The notes under the pieces are model-generated. The model was not told the DNA's origin and did no database searches. It saw nothing but the letters and a program-made list of their open reading frames with translations. Of a stretch of 64,000 nt of DNA, positions 43,977 through 53,800 are shown piece by piece (within the stretch, counting starts at the first letter, position 1; each line of letters opens with the position of its first letter). The position numbers and the translations under genes were made by a program. The stretch is from Butyrivibrio proteoclasticus P6B7 (GTDB lineage Bacteria > Bacillota > Clostridia > Lachnospirales > Lachnospiraceae). The stretch lies in contig NZ_JHWL01000004.1 in NCBI RefSeq assembly GCF_000622085.1, forward strand, positions 124,001-188,000, written 5' to 3'.

Positions 43977-44351
43977 ATGGGGAAAAGTTCAAATAAGGCC
44001 AAAAAAAGAGGAAAAAAGGTCGTAGATAAAGACAAGGTAATACAAGAACAGGCAGCAAGGATCCAGGAGCTTGAAAATACTATTGCTATAAATGAGCAAA
44101 GGTATAGGGATGAAGTTGAGAGAATCAAGAGAAGTAATCACCAGATGCCTGAGTACAGAACATATCTTGGACCTACTGAGTCGGGATGCTTTGACAACCC
44201 TGTTATGCCTGACTACAGAAATGCCAACGAGGTCCTGGGTCAGACAATCCAGAGACTTAAGGAATGTATTAACAAAGCAACTGTTACCATGGATAAGGTT
44301 GCTGCGAACTATGAGAACGTAGACGGCGTAGCTACAACAAAGCTCGACTGA
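43977..44351 (+). CDS. Small helical companion protein of RHS triad 1
   Basis: 124 residues; a Lys-rich N-terminus, a coiled coil (IQEQAARIQELENTIAINEQ) and a C-terminal helix beginning VMPDYRNANEVLGQTIQRL. The segment VxPDYxxA is shared with the second gene of triad 2 (VVPDYQEADHIALDMFHAM), so the two are homologous. Position and size correspond to DUF5344/YwqI-like partners of LXG toxins. GGAGG lies upstream of the ATG at 43977. Confidence 0.6.
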   Translation: MGKSSNKAKKRGKKVVDKDKVIQEQAARIQELENTIAINEQRYRDEVERIKRSNHQMPEYRTYLGPTESGCFDNPVMPDYRNANEVLGQTIQRLKECINKATVTMDKVAANYENVDGVATTKLD

Positions 44352-44429
44352 TTTAATTGTGGATTTGATGCTGATAATGGGGATTATCAGCTTAATATGA
44401 AAAAAGTGAAATGTTAGGAGAGGAAAAAA

Positions 44430-47400
44430 GTGGGAGAGAATAATATAAATGTTACAACGACTTCACTGAATTGCCCTGCGCCAGGAACACGCAAGATCAA
44501 TTACGATATCAACGAGGGCTTTAGCGGAGATGATGTTACATGGAACCAGGAAAAGGCCAGAGAATATTTTGAAGAATGCATGAAGATCATTGATCCATTT
44601 CTTGACGCTGCAGATGAAATGGAAAGATCTTTTATCGATTTTATCAATGATGATGAGCATACAGGACCAGAGGCTGATGAGTCCAAGTACTTTGTTCAGT
44701 GTAGACTCTATGTGACACTGGTTGATACAGTGAATGCAGCAGAGGCTTTAAAGTCTATGATGCTTGGAAAAGGCAAGGGCAAGGGAAGAACTGCCCCTGT
44801 TCTTGATGACTTCAATGAAATGCTGGATGAAAATGATATGGCCATTCTTTCAAGTGCTAAGCTTGAGAAGGTCATTAAAGATTTCGCTCAGTACAATGGT
44901 GAGTTCGGTGAAATTGCCAAGGATATCGAGGCAACTTATAAAAGAGCTAAAGACATCATTAAGAAGAGTTCTGTCACCAAGAAGGTTAAGCTTAAGAAAC
45001 CAGATAGCAAGCATCTTCAGTGTGACTTTGACGAGTTTGTAACATCAGATGAAACAAAGGGTACTGTTGTTACCTTCTATAAGAAGTTTGAGTCCTTTAT
45101 CAAAAAGCACGAGGATGATTTCTCTAAGAGTGAGTTTAAGACTCTTATTGACAGAGTACTTAAGAACCTTAAGGAGATCATGGGCGATCCAACTGAGGAT
45201 CCTGATATCGATGACGGAAAGAGAGAGGAACAAGAGCACGAGAAGAAGCAGGAGGATGTTGAGAAGTACAGAGATCACCAGAAGGGTGTTGAGCCTAGAT
45301 CTCAGTCCTACAACTACGATCCTGTCAACATGATCACAGGTAACTTTATCTCCAGTGAAGCAGACATTTCTGTTTCCGGAGGCAGATACTTCATCGAGGC
45401 AAGACGCTTCTACAACGCTCTTTCTGACAAAGTAGGCGTTCTTGGTAAGGGCTGGAACTTTAACTATGAGCAGCACATTTCCCTTAAGGGTGATGATATA
45501 GTTCTTTTCTTCGAGGATGGTAAGGAGTGCTACTTTGAGAAGACAACTATTGCTGGTGAGGAAGCATACGTTGAAGTACATGGTGATGACGGCGTGTTCC
45601 ATTTTGTAGATAACGTATATCGCTTATCCTATGACGACAACAGATATTACGACTTTGATACTGACGGATATCTCGTTGCAGCTGGTGACAACTACGGTCA
45701 GCACACAACAGTAGATTATGAGATTTTTGAGAAGGTAGTTGACGGAGCAGAAGTAAGAAAGGCTCTTCCTAGTCTTGTTAAGACAAAAGAGGGCTGCTCA
45801 TTATCCTTTACCTATGATGAGAAAGGTCTTTTAACAAAGGCTAAGGATCATACAGGAAGAGAAGTAAGCTACAGATATGAGGATGAGAATGATGAGTACA
45901 GACTCACATCCATCGTTGCTGTTAACGGTGCAGAGCGTAAGTACACCTACACTGAGAATGGTCTTATCCAGACTTCAGTTCGTGCAGACGGCGTGGTTAC
46001 TCTTGTTAATGAGTATGATGACAAGAACAGAGTAGTTAAGCAGACTCTTGCTGATGGCAGTGTTTACAGCTTTAGCTACGATGAGGAAAGCCACATCACA
46101 ACTGCTGTTGAGCCAAATGGCTGCAGAGTTGAGTATGTGTCAGATATGATGGGACGCCACATTGCAACACGCTTCCCAGATCTTGGCGTGGATGAGAAGT
46201 TCCTTTACAACGATCAGAACCAGAAGGTTTCTTATACAGACAGACGTGGATATACAACAAGGTACTCATATGACAATTATGGACACCTTATGAGCATTTT
46301 TGGACCAGAGGGGCTACACGAATACATCACATACGATTCAGAGGGCAAAATGACCTCTAAAAAGGATTCTGATGGCAATGTGACTAAGTATAAGTATGAC
46401 CTTGATGGCAATCTCTACAGCGTTGCTAATCCTCTTGGCGACAAGATCAAGTTTGATTATGAGGCAGGTAGAGTTGTAGCTATCAGAGATCCTGAGAATA
46501 AAAAGACCTATCTTACTTATGATGAGAGAGGCTTTATTGCATCAATCACTGATCCAAGCGGTGTTGTAACTAAGTATGAGTGCGACGAACTTGGAAGAGT
46601 TGTTGCCACTGAGAATGCAGATGGTGCAAGAACAACCTTTGATGTGGATGCAAATGGCAACATCATCAGAAGCGTTGATCCAGAGGGTAATGTAACTTCT
46701 TATGAGTACGACCTTCTTGGAAAACTTGTAAGCATCACTAACCCAGACGGAACAGTAAGACGCTGGGAGTACAACGAGATGGGCAAGCCATCAGCCTTTA
46801 CTGATGAGGAGTTTAGAACTACTAAGGTTTACTACAACAACATGCAGAAGGAAGAGAAGATCGTTCTTCCTAACAGCGGAGAGCTTACATTTGAGTATGA
46901 CCTTCTTGGTAATCTTGTTAAGACCAGTGATGCAGATGGCAGAGTAACTGAGTACAGCTACGACGCAGAGGGCAATGTCCTTACTGTAGAAAAGCCTGAC
47001 GAAGCAGAAGAATGCATGGTTGTTGTTAACGAATATGAGTATGACGGCCTTGGAAGAATTGCTGCTGAGTACGACGGAAATGGTAACAGAACAGAGTATG
47101 AGTACGACGGAGAAAGCAGAATTACTAAGGTTACAGATGCTGATGGTCATGAGACCCTGATGGAATATGACGCTGCTGGAAGACTTATTAAAGAGACTGA
47201 TGCAGAGGGCAATGTAACAGCATATACCTACGATAAGGCTGGTAATCTCAAGACTACAACTGAGCCTTCAGGTGTTGTTACAGAGAATACCTATGAGGAT
47301 GGAAGACTCATTAAGGTATGCAAGAAGGCAGCAGGTGAGGAAATCCTTGTAAGTGCTTATGAGTACGATAGCTGCGGCAGAATTGCTACAGAGACTAAGG

Positions 47401-49823
47401 CAGATGGATTTACTGCTACTTACAGCTACACAGCTGCTGGCAATATCAAGACAATTTCTGAATCTACAGGAAGAGTTATCAGCTACACCTATGATGCCTG
47501 CGGAAGAGTTCTTACCAAGGAAGAGGGCGATAAGGTTACAACCTACGCTTACACAGGAACAGGCAAGATTAAGAGCGTAGTTGATGCTATTGGTAACAGA
47601 ACTGAGTACACCTACGATGAGCTTGATCTTCTTAAGAAGATTGAGAGATTCGCAGCTGGTAGTGAAGGCGACGGCCGTGTAACAATCTATGAGCACAGCC
47701 TTGCTGGTAAGCTTGAGACTGTTACAGATGCTCTTGGTATTAAGGATGTTTATGAATACGACAACTGTGGCAAGCTCTTTAGTCACACAGACAGAGACGG
47801 TTACAGAACGGTTTATACAAGAGATTTAAATGGCAATGTCACAGGCATTGATTATGCTGATGGCAGCTGCGTAAGACTTTCTTATAACGCTCTTAACGTT
47901 CTTGAAGAGGTTAAGGACGAGCTTGGTCTTACAAGCATTGAAAGCGATGCTATTGGAAGAACAACAAAGGTAACAGATTATAAGGGCAGATCAATCGCTT
48001 ATGAGTATGGCCCATATGATCATGAGACTGCTGTTATCTATCCAGATGGCAAGAGAGTTGAGTACAGCTTTGATGAGTTTGGCAGAATGAAGAGCCTTAA
48101 TAGTGACGGAGAGGTATCTTACTCCTACGATGCTGCTGGAAGACTTAGCGGTAAGGCACTTCCAAATGGTATCAACGTTAAGTTTGATTACTATCAGGGC
48201 GGACTTCTTAAGAGCCTAGTAAGCTCAGATGCTCAGGGCATTATTGATGAGTACAGCTACAAGTACAATTCAGCTAATGCAATTACTGACATCGAGAGAA
48301 AGAGAAGAGACTGCGAAGAGGCTTCTGGTGCATACCACTACGAGTATGACAACCTTGGAAGACTTTCAAAGAGCTCAGTAAATGGCGAGCTTAGCGCTTC
48401 CTACGAGTATGACGGATTTGGCAACAGATCAAGAATGATGGAAGCTGGCACAGAGACTGTTTATGAGTATGATGCTCTGGACAGACTTACAAGATCAGTT
48501 GTTAAGAGCGGCGTGGGAAGTGAAGTTGTAAGCTCCTACAGATATGACAGACGCGGTAACCAGGTAGCTCTTTTATCAGGTGATGTAGTTAAGAAGGCCT
48601 TTGAGTTTGATGCTAAGGGCAAGATGGTAAAGGCTACAGATGCTGCTATGGGTAGCACAACATACAAGTACAACGGTCTTGGCTACAGAGTTGAGTCTCT
48701 TAGCCCAGAGCACGCAGTAGAGTATGTATGCGATATCTCAAGAGATTACTACAACCTTCTTGAAAGAACTGTAAACGGACAGGACGAGAAGTTTGTATAT
48801 GACACCAACGTTGTAGGCATGAATAAGGGCGGTGAGAACTACTATTACCTCCAGGATGAGCTTGGAAGCACAATGTACCTTACTGGAACAGATGGCGCAG
48901 TGGTTAACGCATACTCTTACGACGACTTTGGTAAAAAGACAATCAGAAGAAATGGTCAGGTTAGTCAGCCATTTGCATTTACAGGCTATGAGGATGATGA
49001 GGTTTCAGGTCTTTCCTATGCACAGGCTCGTTACTACGATCCGATGTCAGGAAGATTCAATGCAGAGGATAGAGTAAGAGGCTTTATTGATGAGCCTGAG
49101 ACAATCAACCATTACAATTACTGCTTTAACAATCCTATCAGCCTTGTGGACGTTGATGGTAACTTCCCAAGCGGTGGATTTAACTTAAGCGCTACATCTG
49201 TACTTGCTCCTTACAAGGCAGCAAACGGAAGTACAATGCTTGTAAGTAACAGTGCAGGCGGCGGAACTGGCGCTACAGGATCTACAGGTGGCTTGGCTGG
49301 AGGTCTTGCTGGCGGAGCAGCTCTTGCAGGCAGACCTATATTTGGAGGATCATCTGCGGGCGGTTCTGGAATGAGCAGCGCTGCTTCTGGAAATTCCTTC
49401 AAGGGTAGTAGCGACATTGTAAGCGGAAATGCTAAGAGAGGCCTTGGCCACATGTTTGGATCTACCTCTACAGGTGCTTCAAGAGATAGAATTCCACTTA
49501 TGAGCGGCAACGGCAGTGGCAATTCTGATATCAGATCAGGACTTGGAAGATCCAGAAGAGGAATCGATGGTCTCTACTCCAAGACAGCAGATGGCTGGAG
49601 AAGAAACAGAGGTCTTGCTAAGGACAGAACTACAGCTCTTGATGAGAGACTTAAGTACTTAAGAAGTCTTCCTGAGGATCCATCAGAGAAGTGGGGCAAC
49701 AAGTCAGGAAAAGGTGGTAGCATGGCAGCAGGCGGCGCTGCATCTACAGTACCTACAACTGTTGCAGGTCAGCAGGCAGCAGGCAATGCCCAGAACAGAT
49801 ACGGATATGCAGGTAGCTGCTAA
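44430..49823 (+). CDS. Giant RHS/YD-repeat protein 1 with N-terminal LXG-like helical domain
   Basis: 1797 residues; GTG start with AGGAGAGG 6 bases upstream. Residues about 15-270 form a helical domain with DEHTGPEADESKYFV. Around residue 288 RSQSYNYDPVNMITGNF begins a DUF6531-like segment, then about 430-1510 are dozens of YD repeats (YDxxGN/R type) that build the RHS shell. The core ends with ARYYDPMSGRFNAEDR and NHYNYCFNNPISLVDVDGN (about 1532-1577). The 220-residue tail is Gly/Ser/Ala-rich with basic patches and no toxin domain I recognise. No signal peptide. No immunity-like gene follows; triad 2 comes next. Codon use is like that of the host core genes. Confidence 0.9.
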   Translation: MGENNINVTTTSLNCPAPGTRKINYDINEGFSGDDVTWNQEKAREYFEECMKIIDPFLDAADEMERSFIDFINDDEHTGPEADESKYFVQCRLYVTLVDTVNAAEALKSMMLGKGKGKGRTAPVLDDFNEMLDENDMAILSSAKLEKVIKDFAQYNGEFGEIAKDIEATYKRAKDIIKKSSVTKKVKLKKPDSKHLQCDFDEFVTSDETKGTVVTFYKKFESFIKKHEDDFSKSEFKTLIDRVLKNLKEIMGDPTEDPDIDDGKREEQEHEKKQEDVEKYRDHQKGVEPRSQSYNYDPVNMITGNFISSEADISVSGGRYFIEARRFYNALSDKVGVLGKGWNFNYEQHISLKGDDIVLFFEDGKECYFEKTTIAGEEAYVEVHGDDGVFHFVDNVYRLSYDDNRYYDFDTDGYLVAAGDNYGQHTTVDYEIFEKVVDGAEVRKALPSLVKTKEGCSLSFTYDEKGLLTKAKDHTGREVSYRYEDENDEYRLTSIVAVNGAERKYTYTENGLIQTSVRADGVVTLVNEYDDKNRVVKQTLADGSVYSFSYDEESHITTAVEPNGCRVEYVSDMMGRHIATRFPDLGVDEKFLYNDQNQKVSYTDRRGYTTRYSYDNYGHLMSIFGPEGLHEYITYDSEGKMTSKKDSDGNVTKYKYDLDGNLYSVANPLGDKIKFDYEAGRVVAIRDPENKKTYLTYDERGFIASITDPSGVVTKYECDELGRVVATENADGARTTFDVDANGNIIRSVDPEGNVTSYEYDLLGKLVSITNPDGTVRRWEYNEMGKPSAFTDEEFRTTKVYYNNMQKEEKIVLPNSGELTFEYDLLGNLVKTSDADGRVTEYSYDAEGNVLTVEKPDEAEECMVVVNEYEYDGLGRIAAEYDGNGNRTEYEYDGESRITKVTDADGHETLMEYDAAGRLIKETDAEGNVTAYTYDKAGNLKTTTEPSGVVTENTYEDGRLIKVCKKAAGEEILVSAYEYDSCGRIATETKADGFTATYSYTAAGNIKTISESTGRVISYTYDACGRVLTKEEGDKVTTYAYTGTGKIKSVVDAIGNRTEYTYDELDLLKKIERFAAGSEGDGRVTIYEHSLAGKLETVTDALGIKDVYEYDNCGKLFSHTDRDGYRTVYTRDLNGNVTGIDYADGSCVRLSYNALNVLEEVKDELGLTSIESDAIGRTTKVTDYKGRSIAYEYGPYDHETAVIYPDGKRVEYSFDEFGRMKSLNSDGEVSYSYDAAGRLSGKALPNGINVKFDYYQGGLLKSLVSSDAQGIIDEYSYKYNSANAITDIERKRRDCEEASGAYHYEYDNLGRLSKSSVNGELSASYEYDGFGNRSRMMEAGTETVYEYDALDRLTRSVVKSGVGSEVVSSYRYDRRGNQVALLSGDVVKKAFEFDAKGKMVKATDAAMGSTTYKYNGLGYRVESLSPEHAVEYVCDISRDYYNLLERTVNGQDEKFVYDTNVVGMNKGGENYYYLQDELGSTMYLTGTDGAVVNAYSYDDFGKKTIRRNGQVSQPFAFTGYEDDEVSGLSYAQARYYDPMSGRFNAEDRVRGFIDEPETINHYNYCFNNPISLVDVDGNFPSGGFNLSATSVLAPYKAANGSTMLVSNSAGGGTGATGSTGGLAGGLAGGAALAGRPIFGGSSAGGSGMSSAASGNSFKGSSDIVSGNAKRGLGHMFGSTSTGASRDRIPLMSGNGSGNSDIRSGLGRSRRGIDGLYSKTADGWRRNRGLAKDRTTALDERLKYLRSLPEDPSEKWGNKSGKGGSMAAGGAASTVPTTVAGQQAAGNAQNRYGYAGSC

Positions 49824-49899
49824 CGTTGGCTGTAGACTACGCTTGAATTAAATGTCTGGCGATGTCGGAAGTGTGATACAAAAAAGTAATGAATTAGCA

Positions 49900-49930
49900 G
49901 GGGGATGCTTTGCTTGCGCAGGCATCCCCC
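49900..49930 (+). terminator. GC-rich hairpin between the RHS triads
   Basis: GGGGGATGC (49900-49908) pairs with GCATCCCCC (49922-49930). There is no T-run (TTGCTG follows), so it may attenuate rather than stop transcription into triad 2. Confidence 0.55.
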
Positions 49931-49961
49931 TTGCTGAATACTAGATGAATCAGGAGTATTT

Positions 49962-50402
49962 ATGACTAAAAAACAAATAGAGGCAAAGATTGCAGCTTTG
50001 ACGGAAGAAATGAATGGCTACATTGCCATAATGGAGACGTTGCAGACGAATTTGGAAACAATAACAAATACGAAATCAGCTTTTGATGAAGGAACATATG
50101 CTTCTATATCAGCGCCATATCCACTTGGTGGTGAAGCTGATGATGACTGGGCAGGTGAGAATGAAGTCACTGCAGATGGAATGAACAATGACACAACATC
50201 AGCAGTTGGAACATATGATGGAGATGTAGAAACTCTGATGGGAGAAATATCTCAGGATATTTCTGATCTTTCAGAAAAGATAGAAGAATTGCAGGAGCAG
50301 ATATCTGAGCTTCAAGAAGCTCTGCTTACAGCACCGGACGAGGAACCAGAAACATCTGGTGGAGGTGGCGGTGGTGGAACATCGTACATGGATGTTATGT
50401 AA
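49962..50402 (+). CDS. WxG-motif coiled-coil protein, first gene of RHS triad 2 (DUF5082-like)
   Basis: 146 residues with the same plan as the first gene of triad 1: an N-terminal helix (KKQIEAKIAALTEEMNGYIA), a turn with DDDWAGENEV (W-x-G), and a second coiled coil (ISDLSEKIEELQEQISELQE), then an added acidic, Gly-rich tail ending in SYMDVM. It probably forms a helical hairpin with its neighbour and the RHS N-terminus for export. AGGAG precedes the ATG. Confidence 0.65.
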   Translation: MTKKQIEAKIAALTEEMNGYIAIMETLQTNLETITNTKSAFDEGTYASISAPYPLGGEADDDWAGENEVTADGMNNDTTSAVGTYDGDVETLMGEISQDISDLSEKIEELQEQISELQEALLTAPDEEPETSGGGGGGGTSYMDVM

Positions 50403-50426
50403 TGAAAAAAATTGCGGAGAGAATAA

Positions 50427-50810
50427 ATGATATATCAAAAGAAATATACATATGATGCAAACGCTGATGTTGGAGGTGGAGCGCCATCTGGAAGCACAGC
50501 AGATCAGGGCGATGTCAGCATTAATGAAGAAGTATATACAGAGATAGTAGATCGTATTTCAGATAACAATGAGCTCATTGTTGATGACAATCAGGCATAT
50601 GTTGAGCCTGACGCGAAGTGTCTTATAAATGAAGTTGTTCCCGATTATCAGGAGGCTGATCATATAGCGCTGGATATGTTCCATGCTATGAAGGATGAGA
50701 CGAAGACCTTGGTCAAACTAATGAGGAATATTAAAGAGAACTACGTTTCTGTTGATACAGAAAAAGAAAAAGAAATTGCTAAAGGTAATGAAACCTATAG
50801 CGCTGTATAA
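50427..50810 (+). CDS. Small helical companion protein of RHS triad 2
   Basis: 127 residues; a disordered Gly/Ser/Asp N-terminus followed by helices, including VVPDYQEADHIALDMFHAM, which aligns with the companion of triad 1. GGAGAG precedes the ATG. Position and pattern suggest a DUF5344/Lap-like partner of the RHS effector. Function inferred from context. Confidence 0.6.
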   Translation: MIYQKKYTYDANADVGGGAPSGSTADQGDVSINEEVYTEIVDRISDNNELIVDDNQAYVEPDAKCLINEVVPDYQEADHIALDMFHAMKDETKTLVKLMRNIKENYVSVDTEKEKEIAKGNETYSAV

Positions 50811-50840
50811 GATAGATTAGGTATAAAGGAGGATACATTC

Positions 50841-53800
50841 TTGTCAGATACAAACGGCGGATACGCAGAGGGAGATAACAGAGAGTGGCACCACCAAAAA
50901 ATCACAGAGTATTTTACTGAGTGTGGCAAGATCTATGATACATTTGAGGAATATATAGATGAAGTAGCATTAGCGTTAAATGACTTTGTAAATGATTCAG
51001 AGCACAGGGGACCTGAAGCAGAGTCATCTAAGGCATTTGTCAATGAAAGACAGCTTGAAGCTGTTCAGGAGGCTATCTACTCAATCGAGCACCTCCATGG
51101 AATGATGATAGGAGGAAAACTATCTGATGAAATTTCACTGGTCGACGATTTCAACGATAAGGTTGATGCCAGTGAAAATGCCATAGTTAAGAGTCAGCAG
51201 CTTGATAAGATTATCTCAGATTACACAGACTATAATAATGACTTTAGAACAACATCAGACACCATCAAGACGGCGAGGGACGCCTGTCAGGAAGCAATAG
51301 CAGGTTGTTCTTTCCTTACATACTCCAAATTTACAGAGCCTGATCCTGAGCCTTCAAAGGAAGCCTTTGAAGCTTTCGTATCTGTAGAAGGTGAAGAGGG
51401 CTTTGTTCAGAAATTTAAAAAGACATATCTTGATTTCATGGAAGAGCATAGTGATGATTTCAGTAACAGCGAATTTATGGCTATCTGTCCAGCGCTTCTT
51501 GAGAATCTTCGAAATGTAAATGCTGCTCTTGGCGATGGTTCTTTTGACCTTACAAGGTACTATGAGACTTTCCAGAACGTTAAGTGGACAGACGTAAAAG
51601 ATCTTCTTAGTGAGGAAGACAGGCAGAAATTCCTTAAGTTCTTGGAAACTTTTAGTCTGTACTTAAAGGGCCTTGTTCCAAGATGCCAGGTCTATAAATA
51701 TGACCCTGTAAATATGTGTAATGGTAATTACATAAATGACAGAACTGATCTTACAGTTCCTGGAAGATTTCCTATTTCTTTCAGGCGTTTTTATAATGCC
51801 CAGTCAGATCGTGTGGGACTTCTTGGAAATGGATGGAGCTGTGTGTTTGACAGTCGTCTTGTAAAAGATAAGGATGACGATTATCGTTTAAACACATTTG
51901 ATGGTAGAGAGCTTGTTTATAGAAAGACAACGCTTGGCAAAGAGGAGCTTTATCTTGAAATTCATGGAGAAGAGGGAATTCTTAGAGAAATTCAGAATGG
52001 CTTTAAAGTTACTCATGATAATGGCTATTACGAAGAATATGATGCCGATGGATTCCTTGTGGCTAAGGGAGACCATAATGGTGAGAATACAACTATAGTT
52101 TATACAACGATATATAGAAACGGAAACATTGAAGGAAATGCAGAACTGATTGCGCTTCCGGAAAGAGTGTCAACAAAGAGCGGGGCTATAGTTAAATTCA
52201 TATATAATAAAAACGGATTATTAACAAAGATTGAGGACCATACTGGTAGGAGTTGCAGATATGAATATGAAGAGATAAAAGATGATAAAACATCCTCAAT
52301 TGCACATAGACTTGTACAGATAATTTATCCTGACGAAACTTGTAGAAGATATAAGTACGATGATCAAGGAATGATTGTAGAATCTATAAGTCAGGATGAA
52401 ATAGTGGCGCTCAAAAATGAATATGATTCTAAGAAACGTGTCATTCACCAGATATTTCCTGATGGTGGTGAGATGTCTTATGAGTATGACGATGAGAAGC
52501 ATATCACTATTGCGACAGAGCAGAATGGATGTAAAGTTCAGTATCTTTCTGATGAGTTTGGAAGACATATTGGAACAAGATATCCTGAGCAGGGCGTAGA
52601 AGAAAAATACACATATAATGATAAAAACCAAAAAACATCTGTCACTGATAGAAATGGATTTACAACAAGATTTACATATGATAGTAAGGGACATATTACA
52701 GGGATAATAGGGCCTGAGGGACTTCATGAAACATATACATATAATGCTGAAGGAAAGTTGTCTTCAAGAAAGGATTCTGAAGGTAACAAGTACAAGTATA
52801 AATATGATCTCGAGGATAATCTTTGTTGCGTTATTGATCCAGAGGGCAATAAAACAAAATATGATTATAGGGATGGAATGATTGTTGCTATCAGAGACGC
52901 TGAAAACAACAAAACTTTATTTGAACAGGATAGGAATGGAAATATTGTTAAGATAGTTGATCCTTCAGGCGTGTGTTTGAATTATGAATATGATGAACTG
53001 AATCGTGTGAAGGCTACTATAGACGCAAAAGGTAGTAGAACAGAATACGGCTACGATTCTATGAATCGCATAGTTGCTATAAAAGATCCACTCTGTAATG
53101 AAACAAGTATTGAGTATACTAAATCTGGAAAAGTTCAAAAAGTAACTTATCCAGATGAAACCAGAAGAGAGTGGGCGTACAATTCCATCGGAAAACCATG
53201 TAGTTTTACTGATGAAGAGAATAATAGGACAAGACTTATATATGATACCTCTTGGAGAAAAGAAAAAATGATTCTTCCAAATGGGGGAGAAGTCAAATAT
53301 GAATATGACCTTTTAGGTAATCTTGTATCTATTACAAATGCAGAAGGGCGAAAAACGGGATATGGCTATGATAAAACGGGAAAAATCATAAGTATGATGA
53401 AATATCCATCTTCTGGAGACGAAATGGATTGTCAGGTCACTGTGATGTCACGCAAATATGATGGGCTTGGACGTGTTAAAGAGGAAACTGATGGAAATGG
53501 TGGAATCAAAAAATACGATTATGATAAAAATGGTAATCTGCTGTCTATTATAGATGCCAATGGTGGTGAAACTAAATTTGCCTACGATAAGACGGGTAGA
53601 CTTGTAGAGCGTATTGACCCAGTAGGAAATAGAACAAGCTATTCATATAACAAGATAGGAAAAATAAAGACTGCAGAATACCCTGGAGGTGTAATAAAAG
53701 AAAACCATTATAAGAGTGGTAGACTTGTTAAAGTCACAAAAAGAAATAGTTGTTCTGATAGCGAACAGTTACTAAAATCGTTTGAATATGATATCTGTGG

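Noticed and set aside
52296..52727. 143-codon minus-strand frame within RHS 2
   Set aside because: Antisense to YD repeats; hydrophobic and Cys/Ile-rich composition is the mirror of the A+T-rich coding strand.
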